From Granulicella mallensis (GTDB taxonomy: Bacteria; Acidobacteriota; Terriglobia; Terriglobales; Acidobacteriaceae), in assembly GCF_014203225.1 (NCBI RefSeq), contig NZ_JACHIO010000024.1, positions 1 to 64,000 on the forward strand: a stretch of DNA of 64,000 nt, given 5' to 3'. The position numbers and the translations under genes are program-made. Positions 17,037 to 23,227 of the stretch are shown here, piece after piece. The notes beneath the pieces are model-generated. The model saw only the letters and a program-made list of their open reading frames with translations, searched no databases and was not told where the DNA came from. Numbering within the stretch: the stretch's first letter is position 1; every line of letters begins with the position of its first letter.

Positions 17037-18641
17037 TTACTCCCTTGGCAACACCACAAACGGTGTCTCTTGCGGCATGCCTGCCACTAACGCCGTCCGC
17101 AGCAGTTTCACTGTCGATGGCAGTGCCCATACAGGCGACTGCAGTTCCGGCATCGGCTTCGCCTGGAACAGCTTCTTGCACTGTCTTGCCGTCCAGCGCG
17201 CCCACGACTTGGACTTCTTACGGCGAGCACTGTCCGTGGAGATTCCCGTCCCCGCATACATCTGCCGATAGAGCTTGGAGAGGAACATGAACGCGACCCT
17301 GGACTTCAGGTTCGGCGTGCAGGCCGACCGCTGCCAGATAGCGCTCCAGTTGTAGAACCTGTCCCAGACCTTCTGTGTGCGCTCGCGAATCTCGTCCGAG
17401 TTCATCGAAGGATGCGGCGTGAACATCTTGGGCCGCACTGCCGTTGGGATCAGCCAGTAGCGCGTGATCGGCACATCGCCCACCATCGTGGGGTCCTTGG
17501 CCTGCTCCTTCTCCCAGCGCCCAAAGTCGATCGTTCCGGGGAACGGCGTCATCATCACGAACTGGGCGAAGGTTACACCGGCCTTCAGAGCCATCTCAAC
17601 CGTTGCGTCAAAGGTAGCCGGCTTGTCCGTCGGAAGCCCAAAGATAAACGAGCCGAGGACATGCACGCCATGCTTTTTGAATGTCTGCAACTGCTTCGCC
17701 AAGGCGTCGCCGGAGTAGTTGAAGTCCTTGAAGACAGCCTTGAGACCTTCCGGAGTCACGGCTTCCACGCCTACAAGCGCCCCCTTGATGTTGGCCTTCC
17801 GCATGGCGTCGAGATACTCGCCGTCTTCTCCAGCCTCCATCGTGATCTGCGTGAAGAACACCATGTCCTTTGGCAGCTTCGCCAGCTCTTCCATGAGCTG
17901 AAAGCGCTCCGTGCGGATCGCCATCAACTCTTCCACCTTGGCGGTGTTGTTCTGCTCGCGGGCGAGGCGCAGATCGGTCAGTGTTACCGGGTAGAAGTTG
18001 TCGTCAGCCAGGGCGATAAACCGGAAGCCAAGACGCCGCAGATCGACGATCTCGTCGATGACGCTCTGGAACCGGCGCTGCCGCGGCTGCTGTCCATCGG
18101 TCCGCCAGACGCTGCAGAACGAGCAGTGCTTCGGGCATCCGCGAATCGTCTGCACCGAGGCCCACATATATTTCTCAGGAGGCATCAGGTCCCAGCGCGC
18201 TGCGAGGAACTGGTCACCGTCGATGCGGCCGCCCTCATAGATCCGCTCTGGCGTGCCCGCCAGGCAATCGACAACGGCCTTGCCCCAGGCGATATCGCCA
18301 TCGCCCTTTACGACAGCGTGCGCTTCGCCGCGCTCAAAGGCCTCTTCGGGAAAGAGCGTAGCGTGAATGCCGCCGTACACCACCCACGCGCCGCGGCCAC
18401 GGGCCATGCGGCCCACTTCGTATCCACGCAGCGCATTGCCGGTATGAACACTGATGCCGACGATGTCTCCCGACTGAATGCTCTCCGGAACGACCTGCTC
18501 CAGGGATTCGTCGACGAGGATGGGATCCCCTGCCATTTGCGGCGTTGCCGCAGCCAATACAAACAGCCATCTGGGGGTAATGACGGCAGTACCAAAAGAG
18601 TTGTCGCTAGGGTTTATAAGATGGACGCTCAACGAATCCAA
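17037..18641 (-). CDS. B12-binding-domain radical SAM protein
   Basis: A 534-residue enzyme with an N-terminal cobalamin-binding-like Rossmann domain (about 1-130, with GISVHTGNALRG and YGGIHATLFPEE) and a radical SAM barrel. The 4Fe-4S cluster cysteines are C169, C173 and C176 in CPKHCSFC (CxxxCxxC), and a DDNFYP motif follows about 30 residues later. This layout is that of the BchE/HpnJ-like family, whose members alkylate or rearrange unreactive carbons, for example in hopanoid or pigment synthesis. A basic C-terminal ~120 residues could touch the membrane. Which substrate cannot be told; no hopanoid gene is adjacent. Cobalamin use is inferred from the domain only. Confidence 0.85.
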   Translation of the reverse strand: MDSLSVHLINPSDNSFGTAVITPRWLFVLAAATPQMAGDPILVDESLEQVVPESIQSGDIVGISVHTGNALRGYEVGRMARGRGAWVVYGGIHATLFPEEAFERGEAHAVVKGDGDIAWGKAVVDCLAGTPERIYEGGRIDGDQFLAARWDLMPPEKYMWASVQTIRGCPKHCSFCSVWRTDGQQPRQRRFQSVIDEIVDLRRLGFRFIALADDNFYPVTLTDLRLAREQNNTAKVEELMAIRTERFQLMEELAKLPKDMVFFTQITMEAGEDGEYLDAMRKANIKGALVGVEAVTPEGLKAVFKDFNYSGDALAKQLQTFKKHGVHVLGSFIFGLPTDKPATFDATVEMALKAGVTFAQFVMMTPFPGTIDFGRWEKEQAKDPTMVGDVPITRYWLIPTAVRPKMFTPHPSMNSDEIRERTQKVWDRFYNWSAIWQRSACTPNLKSRVAFMFLSKLYRQMYAGTGISTDSARRKKSKSWARWTARQCKKLFQAKPMPELQSPVWALPSTVKLLRTALVAGMPQETPFVVLPRE

Positions 18642-18882
18642 CCTTTCCTCGTACGAGTGCGGTGGCTTCAGTGAGTGTCTTTACAATAGAACGAATCGAG
18701 GGGGAGTGATTCGTAGATCGCAGGTCTGCCCGCCGGGCTATGTCGTCTATCATACATAACGGTTGTTACAGTCCGATGGCAGTGGGAGAGTTTAGAGCTG
18801 GTTTGAAGCCGGGATATCCTGCAGAAGTGTGCTGGCTGTGCTGACACAGACCGATCCCTTTTTATGAGCAAGAGAGCTGCCT

Positions 18883-19263
18883 ATGATCTATCCCGGATTT
18901 GTCGACCATCTGGTCTTCCGCGTCTCAGGGCTCGAGAGGACGGAGCGTTTTTACCAGGCACTTCTCGGCCAACCCCTTGAACGAGCTGAAGATAGCCTTC
19001 TGTACGCGGTAGGCGACACTCGTCTGTTTTTCACGAGTACGGCCGAGAGCCAGGCAGGGATGCACGAAAAAGAACGCGTCGGCTTGAATCACATTGCCTT
19101 CGGCGTTCGCAGTCTTCAGGAACTTGAAGCCATTCAGACACAATTGGACAGCTCCGGAATCTCTCATAGCGGATTGAAGCTGGACCAGTATGGTTTGAAG
19201 GAATTTATCTGGCTGGACGATCCCGACGGCCTGCGAATCGAGTTTTATCTGCGGCCCGAGTAA
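18883..19263 (+). CDS. VOC (glyoxalase/bleomycin-resistance) family protein
   Basis: A 126-residue vicinal-oxygen-chelate protein with two beta-alpha-beta-beta-beta modules. Metal ligands are visible at VDHLVFRV near the N-terminus, LNHIAFGV in the middle and LRIEFYLRPE at the end. It could be a lyase, a dioxygenase-like enzyme or an antibiotic-binding protein; sequence alone does not choose. It is transcribed away from the radical SAM gene, with a 240-bp divergent spacer, and is convergent with the next glycosyltransferase. Confidence 0.85.
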   Translation: MIYPGFVDHLVFRVSGLERTERFYQALLGQPLERAEDSLLYAVGDTRLFFTSTAESQAGMHEKERVGLNHIAFGVRSLQELEAIQTQLDSSGISHSGLKLDQYGLKEFIWLDDPDGLRIEFYLRPE

Positions 19264-19328
19264 ACGGGCACGGCGAATCGGCTCTTCCGGCGCACAAAGA
19301 CGGACTGCTCCCGTTCCAAAGCGCGGGC

Positions 19329-20369
19329 TCAGTGCAGCAGGCTTTCTTCTGAGGGCTTCATCCGCACGACGCGGTCCACCGTATAGGGCGTGCGCTGCGT
19401 CTGCGTAAAGAAGTGCCGCACCTGGAGTTCGCCGAGCAAGCCGACCCCGATGAGTTGAATGCCCGCCAGGATCAGCACACCGGCGATGATGAACCAGGGC
19501 GCATGTTCACCCGCAACAGCATGGCCTGAGATCAGTTTGTAGATCAGCAGCCACGTCGCGATGCCTCCGCCCGAAAGCATGGCGAGCGCGCCGATGCTTC
19601 CGAAAAAGTGCAGCGGGCGCGTCATGTACTTGAGCAGAAATCGAATGGTCAGCAGATCGAAGAACACTCGGAATGTGCGCGAGATGCCATAGTGGCTCTG
19701 CCCCGCTTCGCGTGCCGGGTTCGAGATCGGAATCTCGCAGATGCTCGCGCCATACCAGCTCGCCAGCGCGGGGATGAAGCGGTGCATCTCCCCGTACAGG
19801 GGAATATTGTGGATCACCTCGCGGCGATAGGCCTTGAACGTCGTGCCGAAGTCGTGAATATCCACACCCGAGAGCTTCGCCATCAACCAGTTGGCGATGC
19901 GCGATGGAATCCGCCGCATCACCATGTTGTCGCCCCGCTGCGCACGCCATCCACTGACGACGTCGTAGCCCTCTTCCAGTTTGGCGAGGAACGTCGGAAT
20001 CTCGTTGGGATCGTGCTGCAGATCGCCGTCCATTGCCAGGACGTACTCCCCGGAGGAGTGGTCGAAGCCCGCGGCCAACGCCGAGGTCTGGCCGAAGTTC
20101 CGGCGCAGCTTGACCAGCAATACACGTGAATCGACGGCGGCGATCTCCTCCAGCAGGCGGTAGGTGCGATCGCGAGAGCCGTCATCGACGAAGACCATCT
20201 CAAAGCTCGCGTTGACGTGTTCCATCACGTCTTTTACGCGGTCATAGAGCTTCGTTACGTTCTCTTCTTCGTTATGAAACGGGACGACAATAGAATACCT
20301 GGGCACATCCTCAATTTTACGCCTGAGCCAGCCACTTTGGCGCGGTACACTAGCTGAAGTGGTTCGCAT
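19329..20369 (-). CDS. Membrane glycosyltransferase family 2 (DPM1/GtrB/ArnC-like)
   Basis: About 346 residues. A cytoplasmic GT-A domain (YSIVVPFHNEEENV, VFVDDGSRDRT, and MDGDLQHDPNE with the metal-binding DxD-like motif) is followed by two C-terminal membrane segments (about the last 110 residues, FGSIGALAMLSGG and WFIIAGVLILAGIQLIG). This is the build of polyprenyl-phosphate sugar transferases such as GtrB and ArnC, which load a sugar onto the lipid carrier. ATG 20369 is chosen because AAGGA lies 4 bp upstream; the frame is open to 20408. Its 5' end is 44 bp from the tRNA-Arg gene, which faces the other way. Confidence 0.87.
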   Translation of the reverse strand: MRTTSASVPRQSGWLRRKIEDVPRYSIVVPFHNEEENVTKLYDRVKDVMEHVNASFEMVFVDDGSRDRTYRLLEEIAAVDSRVLLVKLRRNFGQTSALAAGFDHSSGEYVLAMDGDLQHDPNEIPTFLAKLEEGYDVVSGWRAQRGDNMVMRRIPSRIANWLMAKLSGVDIHDFGTTFKAYRREVIHNIPLYGEMHRFIPALASWYGASICEIPISNPAREAGQSHYGISRTFRVFFDLLTIRFLLKYMTRPLHFFGSIGALAMLSGGGIATWLLIYKLISGHAVAGEHAPWFIIAGVLILAGIQLIGVGLLGELQVRHFFTQTQRTPYTVDRVVRMKPSEESLLH

Positions 20370-20412
20370 TCGATCCTTTTCGGGTCCGTTGCGCTCTCCC
20401 CTTTCCACTTCA

Positions 20413-20489
20413 GGCCCGGTAGCTCAGTTGCATAGAGCAGCGCACTCCTAACGCGAAGGTCGCAGGTTGGACTCCTGCCCGGGCCACCA
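20413..20489 (+). tRNA. tRNA-Arg (anticodon CCT), prophage attachment site
   Basis: A 77-nt cloverleaf with encoded CCA. The acceptor stem is GGCCCGG with CCGGGCC, the D stem GCTC with GAGC, the anticodon loop CTCCTAA (anticodon CCT at 20447-20449) and the T stem GCAGG with CCTGC. Two oddities: the pair closing the anticodon loop is A·C, and the T loop is TTGGACT, so the near-universal C56 is G. The same changes occur in the attR copy, so they are not sequencing errors. Bases from 20441 onward belong to the 49-bp att core, so the 3' half may be phage-supplied. Confidence 0.88.
20441..20489. repeat. attL core (49 bp)
   Basis: Identical to 57929-57977. It covers the tRNA-Arg 3' half from the anticodon stem through CCA, the usual target of tRNA-directed tyrosine integrases. 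The sequence just beyond the core is similar but not identical on the two sides, as expected for two related elements. Confidence 0.92.
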
Positions 20490-20558
20490 AAAATCCTCAA
20501 TATCCATGCTGGTTTTATAGCATCCCCCAAAAGGCACCGAAGCCTCTAGAACTGGCCT

Positions 20559-20580
20559 GTGCTACTTTTGTGCTACTTTT
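20559..20580. promoter_or_regulatory. Candidate integrase arm-type sites (left)
   Basis: The 11-bp word GTGCTACTTTT occurs twice in tandem here, 70 bp inside attL. The same double word occurs at 57771-57792 between the integrase gene and attR, and once at 58047-58057 beyond attR. Symmetric placement around the core fits integrase arm-binding sites of the attP region. Confidence 0.6.
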
Positions 20581-20658
20581 GCACCCTGTACTTCACTGCA
20601 CCCAATACCAATCCACAAATGCAAAGGCGGAGAGAGTCTTCGAGGATCGTTCCGACCT

Positions 20659-20781
20659 TCACAGAGAACTGAGGTAGGGCATACTACCTTTCCATCCGGC
20701 CAGCTTCGACACCACGTAATCTATGCACGCCTGGGAATTGCTGTAGAAGACAAAAGCCTCTTGAAGGGTCTTTATCTGCAT
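20659..20781 (-). pseudogene. N-terminal fragment resembling an IS1595-type transposase
   Basis: A 40-codon frame beginning MQIKTLQEAFVFY and containing SQACIDYVV, which resembles the start of IS1595-family transposases (TLQEA, then a YFSDPxxC-like stretch before the zinc ribbon). The frame stops before any CxxC pair, and no catalytic domain follows, so it is either a remnant or a short phage protein that looks alike. It lies between the arm sites and the first left-end gene, pointing toward attL. Confidence 0.35.
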
Positions 20782-20817
20782 GGGGTATCCTTTCGGATAC
20801 TGCGGAGGAACAGATAA

Positions 20818-21279
20818 ATGTATCCAGCTTGGCTGCAAATGCTGCTAGCCGTGATTATGACCATCGCTGCATTGATGCAGATAGGTTCGATCTTGTACTC
20901 GATTGTCAATCGAAACGCCAAAGACCCGAACATCAAGCCAGGTGCGAACCATCCAATAGCCCGAAGAATCTGGATGACGGCGATGCTCTTTATACCCTTC
21001 CCTTTGATTTTCCTAAGCATATCGAACCTCATTCAAGAAGCTCACAGCAAAATGCCACTCACAAGGCAGGCAGTATTCTTCATGTGCGGGGATACCGGAT
21101 CGATTTGCTTGGCGGTGACCGTCTTCTTTGTGCTAGCAGGGATGTTCGCCATCGTGGAGTTGATGTACGTATTGGAAAACTTCAACCAGATGCACAAGGG
21201 CACGCTTGACGTCTTGGTAGATATGAACGATCAAATCTGGAAGAAGCCAAGCAGGAAAAGAAAGACCAAGGTTGGATAA
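20818..21279 (+). CDS. Small multi-pass membrane protein (prophage accessory)
   Basis: A 153-residue protein with three clear membrane segments (about residues 5-30, 50-70 and 90-118) and a basic C-terminal tail ending KKPSRKRKTKVG. GGAGG lies 9 bp before the ATG. It is transcribed rightward, against the phage late genes, which is usual for accessory genes expressed in the lysogen. I do not recognise the family. Superinfection exclusion at the membrane would be a reasonable guess for its position, but nothing in the sequence proves it. Confidence 0.65.
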   Translation: MYPAWLQMLLAVIMTIAALMQIGSILYSIVNRNAKDPNIKPGANHPIARRIWMTAMLFIPFPLIFLSISNLIQEAHSKMPLTRQAVFFMCGDTGSICLAVTVFFVLAGMFAIVELMYVLENFNQMHKGTLDVLVDMNDQIWKKPSRKRKTKVG

Positions 21280-21320
21280 TGAGCCGTGCTGAGTCAAGTC
21301 TGTCATCGCCAATGCAAAAA

Positions 21321-21344
21321 CCCCACCCTGTTGTCAGGATGGGG
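21321..21344 (-). terminator. Rho-independent terminator (leftward)
   Basis: Reading leftward, CCCCATCCTG, ACAA, CAGGGTGGGG is followed by TTTTTG. It lies after the leftward Rap1a/Tai-like gene. The same hairpin and about 70 bp beside it are repeated at 58104-58195. Confidence 0.75.
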
Positions 21345-21426
21345 CTGGATGATGAATGAGCATGATTGATTCAGCTTGCATGAGAGCGAGCCGGATAAGG
21401 ATGAAGTGAGTTCACTTCCTTGCCCA

Positions 21427-21783
21427 TCACTTTTTAACGGGACAAGGGTAGGCTTCTTGAAGCGCACCATATACGCCCGCGCTTGCCGCGAAGTCTAAAG
21501 TTTTTGGGTGTTTCTCCATGTAGACGAGGTAGACCCGAACCAACGTTCCCAATGCGGCATCAGTGGGACAGGCCACACGCATTGAGGTCAGACCAGCCGT
21601 AATACCATCGATATACCCATAGCAAGCCCCCGCGTCATACAAATCAACGCTGTCTAGATTACGTGTATTGTCGAGCATCGCTATGTAGTTCTTGCATTCG
21701 TGAACGAGGTCAGTTCCTGTCGTAAACGGGCGGTCTACGGCGAATAAAGCGATTGCGAGCATAGGGGCGAGCATGTCAGCCAT
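21427..21783 (-). CDS. Rap1a/Tai-like immunity-family protein
   Basis: About 118 residues with a short N-terminal hydrophobic segment (MADMLAPMLAIALFAV), probably a signal peptide. The body matches the Rap1a/Tai pattern: an early cysteine in HECKNYI, ACYGYIDGI, a CPTDAALGTLVRVYLVYMEKHP-type helix by position, and an ending EAYPCP, with four cysteines that could form two disulfides. Members of that family protect cells from peptidoglycan-amidase toxins in the periplasm, but many similar phage-borne proteins have no known role. ATG 21783 is preferred over the longer frame to 21852. The gene is flanked by a 10-bp direct repeat (TTCACTTCCT at 21411-21420 and 21848-21857). Confidence 0.6.
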   Translation of the reverse strand: MADMLAPMLAIALFAVDRPFTTGTDLVHECKNYIAMLDNTRNLDSVDLYDAGACYGYIDGITAGLTSMRVACPTDAALGTLVRVYLVYMEKHPKTLDFAASAGVYGALQEAYPCPVKK

Positions 21784-21848
21784 ACTCTCACACTTGCCTA
21801 TCGTTGGTGGCTGCTGGTGGGTTCCATACCCTGTGGGCATGGCTGGAT

Positions 21849-21992
21849 TCACTTCCTCAGCTTGGCGTACTGCTCACCTGTCAGTTCTAGCGCTATCTGG
21901 CCTCCCCCTCTGAAGTGGGTACAGTAGTATTGTGCCTGCCCCTTGTCACCCGCCTTCCCACATTGATGTACGCCTAACGATAGGAATGCCAT
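21849..21992 (-). CDS. Small protein with conserved GEQYAKL C-terminus
   Basis: A 47-residue frame whose last ~17 residues (ending LTGEQYAKLRK) match the end of the zinc-ribbon protein at 58193-58570 (QTGEQYAKLKH). Two cysteines (HQCGKAGDKGQAQYYC) precede it. It may be a shortened relative or the surviving 3' end of that gene. Its ATG overlaps the ATG of the divergent lipoprotein gene by two bases, and no strong ribosome site is seen. Confidence 0.4.
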   Translation of the reverse strand: MAFLSLGVHQCGKAGDKGQAQYYCTHFRGGGQIALELTGEQYAKLRK

Positions 21993-22545
21993 GAACGCTC
22001 TAATTCGCAGACCCCTGCTGAGCCTCGGCCTTTTGCTTCCGCTTCTTACCGTGGCTTGCTTAAGAGTAGCGCCGCCGCCATCGCCGCCACCTTCGCCTGA
22101 TGTGATTACCAGGATGACTTCCGCGAAGAAGATTTTTCTCTCCAATGGAGGTGAGGATGCTCAATTCGTACACGATATTCCGGGAGGTCCGAATCTGGCA
22201 TACGATGAGCTTTATGCATCGCTCAAGCAATGGGACCATTTCCAGCTAGTTACTTCACCGGCGCAAGCTGATCTTATCTTCGAGATACGGGGTACGGAGC
22301 GTTCAGCGATTGTAGAGTCAGCGAGCCCGGATGGCCGCCATTCCGATGTCACCTATTTCCCCGCATTCTTAAACCTCTCCATCCTCGATCCTTCTACGCA
22401 AAGTTCTTTGTATGTGATTACCATCTGGGCAGGGCGGGATACCACCATCCCTAAAGGTAAGATCGCTTTCACGAAGTCCATCGGCACATTGACCGACCGG
22501 ATAAAAGCCGTTGTATCTGTGCCCACACAAACACCACAACCGTAG
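21991..22545 (+). CDS. Predicted lipoprotein (prophage accessory)
   Basis: A 184-residue protein with an N-terminal signal ending in the lipobox LTVAC, followed by a proline-rich linker (APPPSPPPSP), so it should be anchored to a membrane by an acylated cysteine. The rest reads as an alpha/beta domain with repeated LAYDELYASLKQW and QADLIFEIRG patterns, like host lipoproteins of unknown role. It is transcribed rightward from its own promoter and ends in a strong bidirectional terminator. Being expressed outside the late operon, it fits a lysogenic-conversion gene. Function unknown. Confidence 0.7.
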   Translation: MNALIRRPLLSLGLLLPLLTVACLRVAPPPSPPPSPDVITRMTSAKKIFLSNGGEDAQFVHDIPGGPNLAYDELYASLKQWDHFQLVTSPAQADLIFEIRGTERSAIVESASPDGRHSDVTYFPAFLNLSILDPSTQSSLYVITIWAGRDTTIPKGKIAFTKSIGTLTDRIKAVVSVPTQTPQP

Positions 22546-22573
22546 TGTCATCGGAGCAGCTTCGCTAAACGGA

Positions 22574-22609
22574 AAACGCCCGGTCCTCATGAGAGATTGC
22601 CGGGCGTTT
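22574..22609. terminator. Bidirectional rho-independent terminator
   Basis: AAACGCCCGG and CCGGGCGTTT form a 10-bp stem with A and T flanks on both sides, between the rightward lipoprotein gene and the leftward KPTEEK gene. The same stem recurs at 60093-60120 and 61546-61575 in front of the other two KPTEEK copies. Confidence 0.85.
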
Positions 22610-22643
22610 CAATTGCCTGTGCCTTTGATTAGTGGTGGCTCAA

Positions 22644-22919
22644 TTAAAGCGCGTCAAGTGCCGCGAGGTCCTCGTTTGGTTTTACGAACGTTTGGCGTTT
22701 TGGTTGGAGCATATCCTGACCGGTAAGTGCTGGGTTCAACTTCTCGGGGGCTTTTTCCTCCGTAGGCTTATCCGCGTCGGCCACCATGCTCAACGGTATC
22801 GCATGGAAGTCCTCACTTGCCTTTAGGACCGCTTCCTTCGTTGGAGCCTGTTCATCGGTTGACTTCTCTTCTGTGGGCTTCTCTGCAAAGAATGCACTCT
22901 CGGATATCATGTTGCTCAT
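22644..22919 (-). CDS. Small acidic KPTEEK-repeat protein, copy 1
   Basis: A 91-residue, highly charged, probably unstructured protein. It contains KPTEEK twice (AEKPTEEKSTDEQAPTKE near the start and DKPTEEKAPEKLNP in the middle) and no cysteine. AAGGAGA lies 5-6 bp before the ATG. Two relatives lie at 60155 and 61585, and each of the three stands directly downstream of a tail-fibre 3' end and a conserved ~200-bp leader. Constant linkage to the fibre suggests a role in fibre assembly, a decoy, or a separately expressed late protein. I do not recognise the family. Confidence 0.65.
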   Translation of the reverse strand: MSNMISESAFFAEKPTEEKSTDEQAPTKEAVLKASEDFHAIPLSMVADADKPTEEKAPEKLNPALTGQDMLQPKRQTFVKPNEDLAALDAL

Positions 22920-23116
22920 ATCATTTCTCCTTGTATGTTGTGAAATTCATAACTTTCTGTGCTCGTTGGAAATGTGTGGCAGACACAGAGGCAGGAAAGC
23001 CAATTCAACTGCACTGATATTCAGGTGTGGTGTTCGGAAAGATGGCCCGGAGGAATGCACGGGAATCATGCACCCAGATTTTGTACCACATCCTGCTTTC
23101 AGGCGTCCAAGTGAGC
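22920..23116 (-). promoter_or_regulatory. Conserved leader of the KPTEEK gene, copy 1
   Basis: About 195 bp between the fibre terminator and the KPTEEK start are repeated with few changes at about 60305-60500 and 61846-62040. Short frames exist inside (one ends EYQCS in copies 1 and 2), but a coding role is not convincing. Conservation next to a terminator and a strong ribosome site suggests a promoter or leader RNA. Confidence 0.5.
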
Positions 23117-23124
23117 ACAACAAA

Positions 23125-23149
23125 AGGCCAGCCCGTTATGGACTGGCCT
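23125..23149 (-). terminator. Hairpin after the tail-fibre gene
   Basis: Reading leftward, AGGCCAG, an 11-base loop, CTGGCCT, then TTTG. It lies 79 bp beyond the fibre stop. The related hairpin is also found after the two truncated fibre genes (60510-60534 and 62364-62392). Confidence 0.7.
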
Positions 23150-23227
23150 CTATTTGCTTTGAAATCAGAATTAGATCGTGACGCCACGTGTTGCCATGAG
23201 CTTCTTCAACTGAGCATAGATTCGCTC

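Noticed and set aside
17412..18674. A 420-codon open frame antisense to the radical SAM gene
   Set aside because: Shadow of a real gene with intact CxxxCxxC cluster motif; the translation has no recognisable domain.
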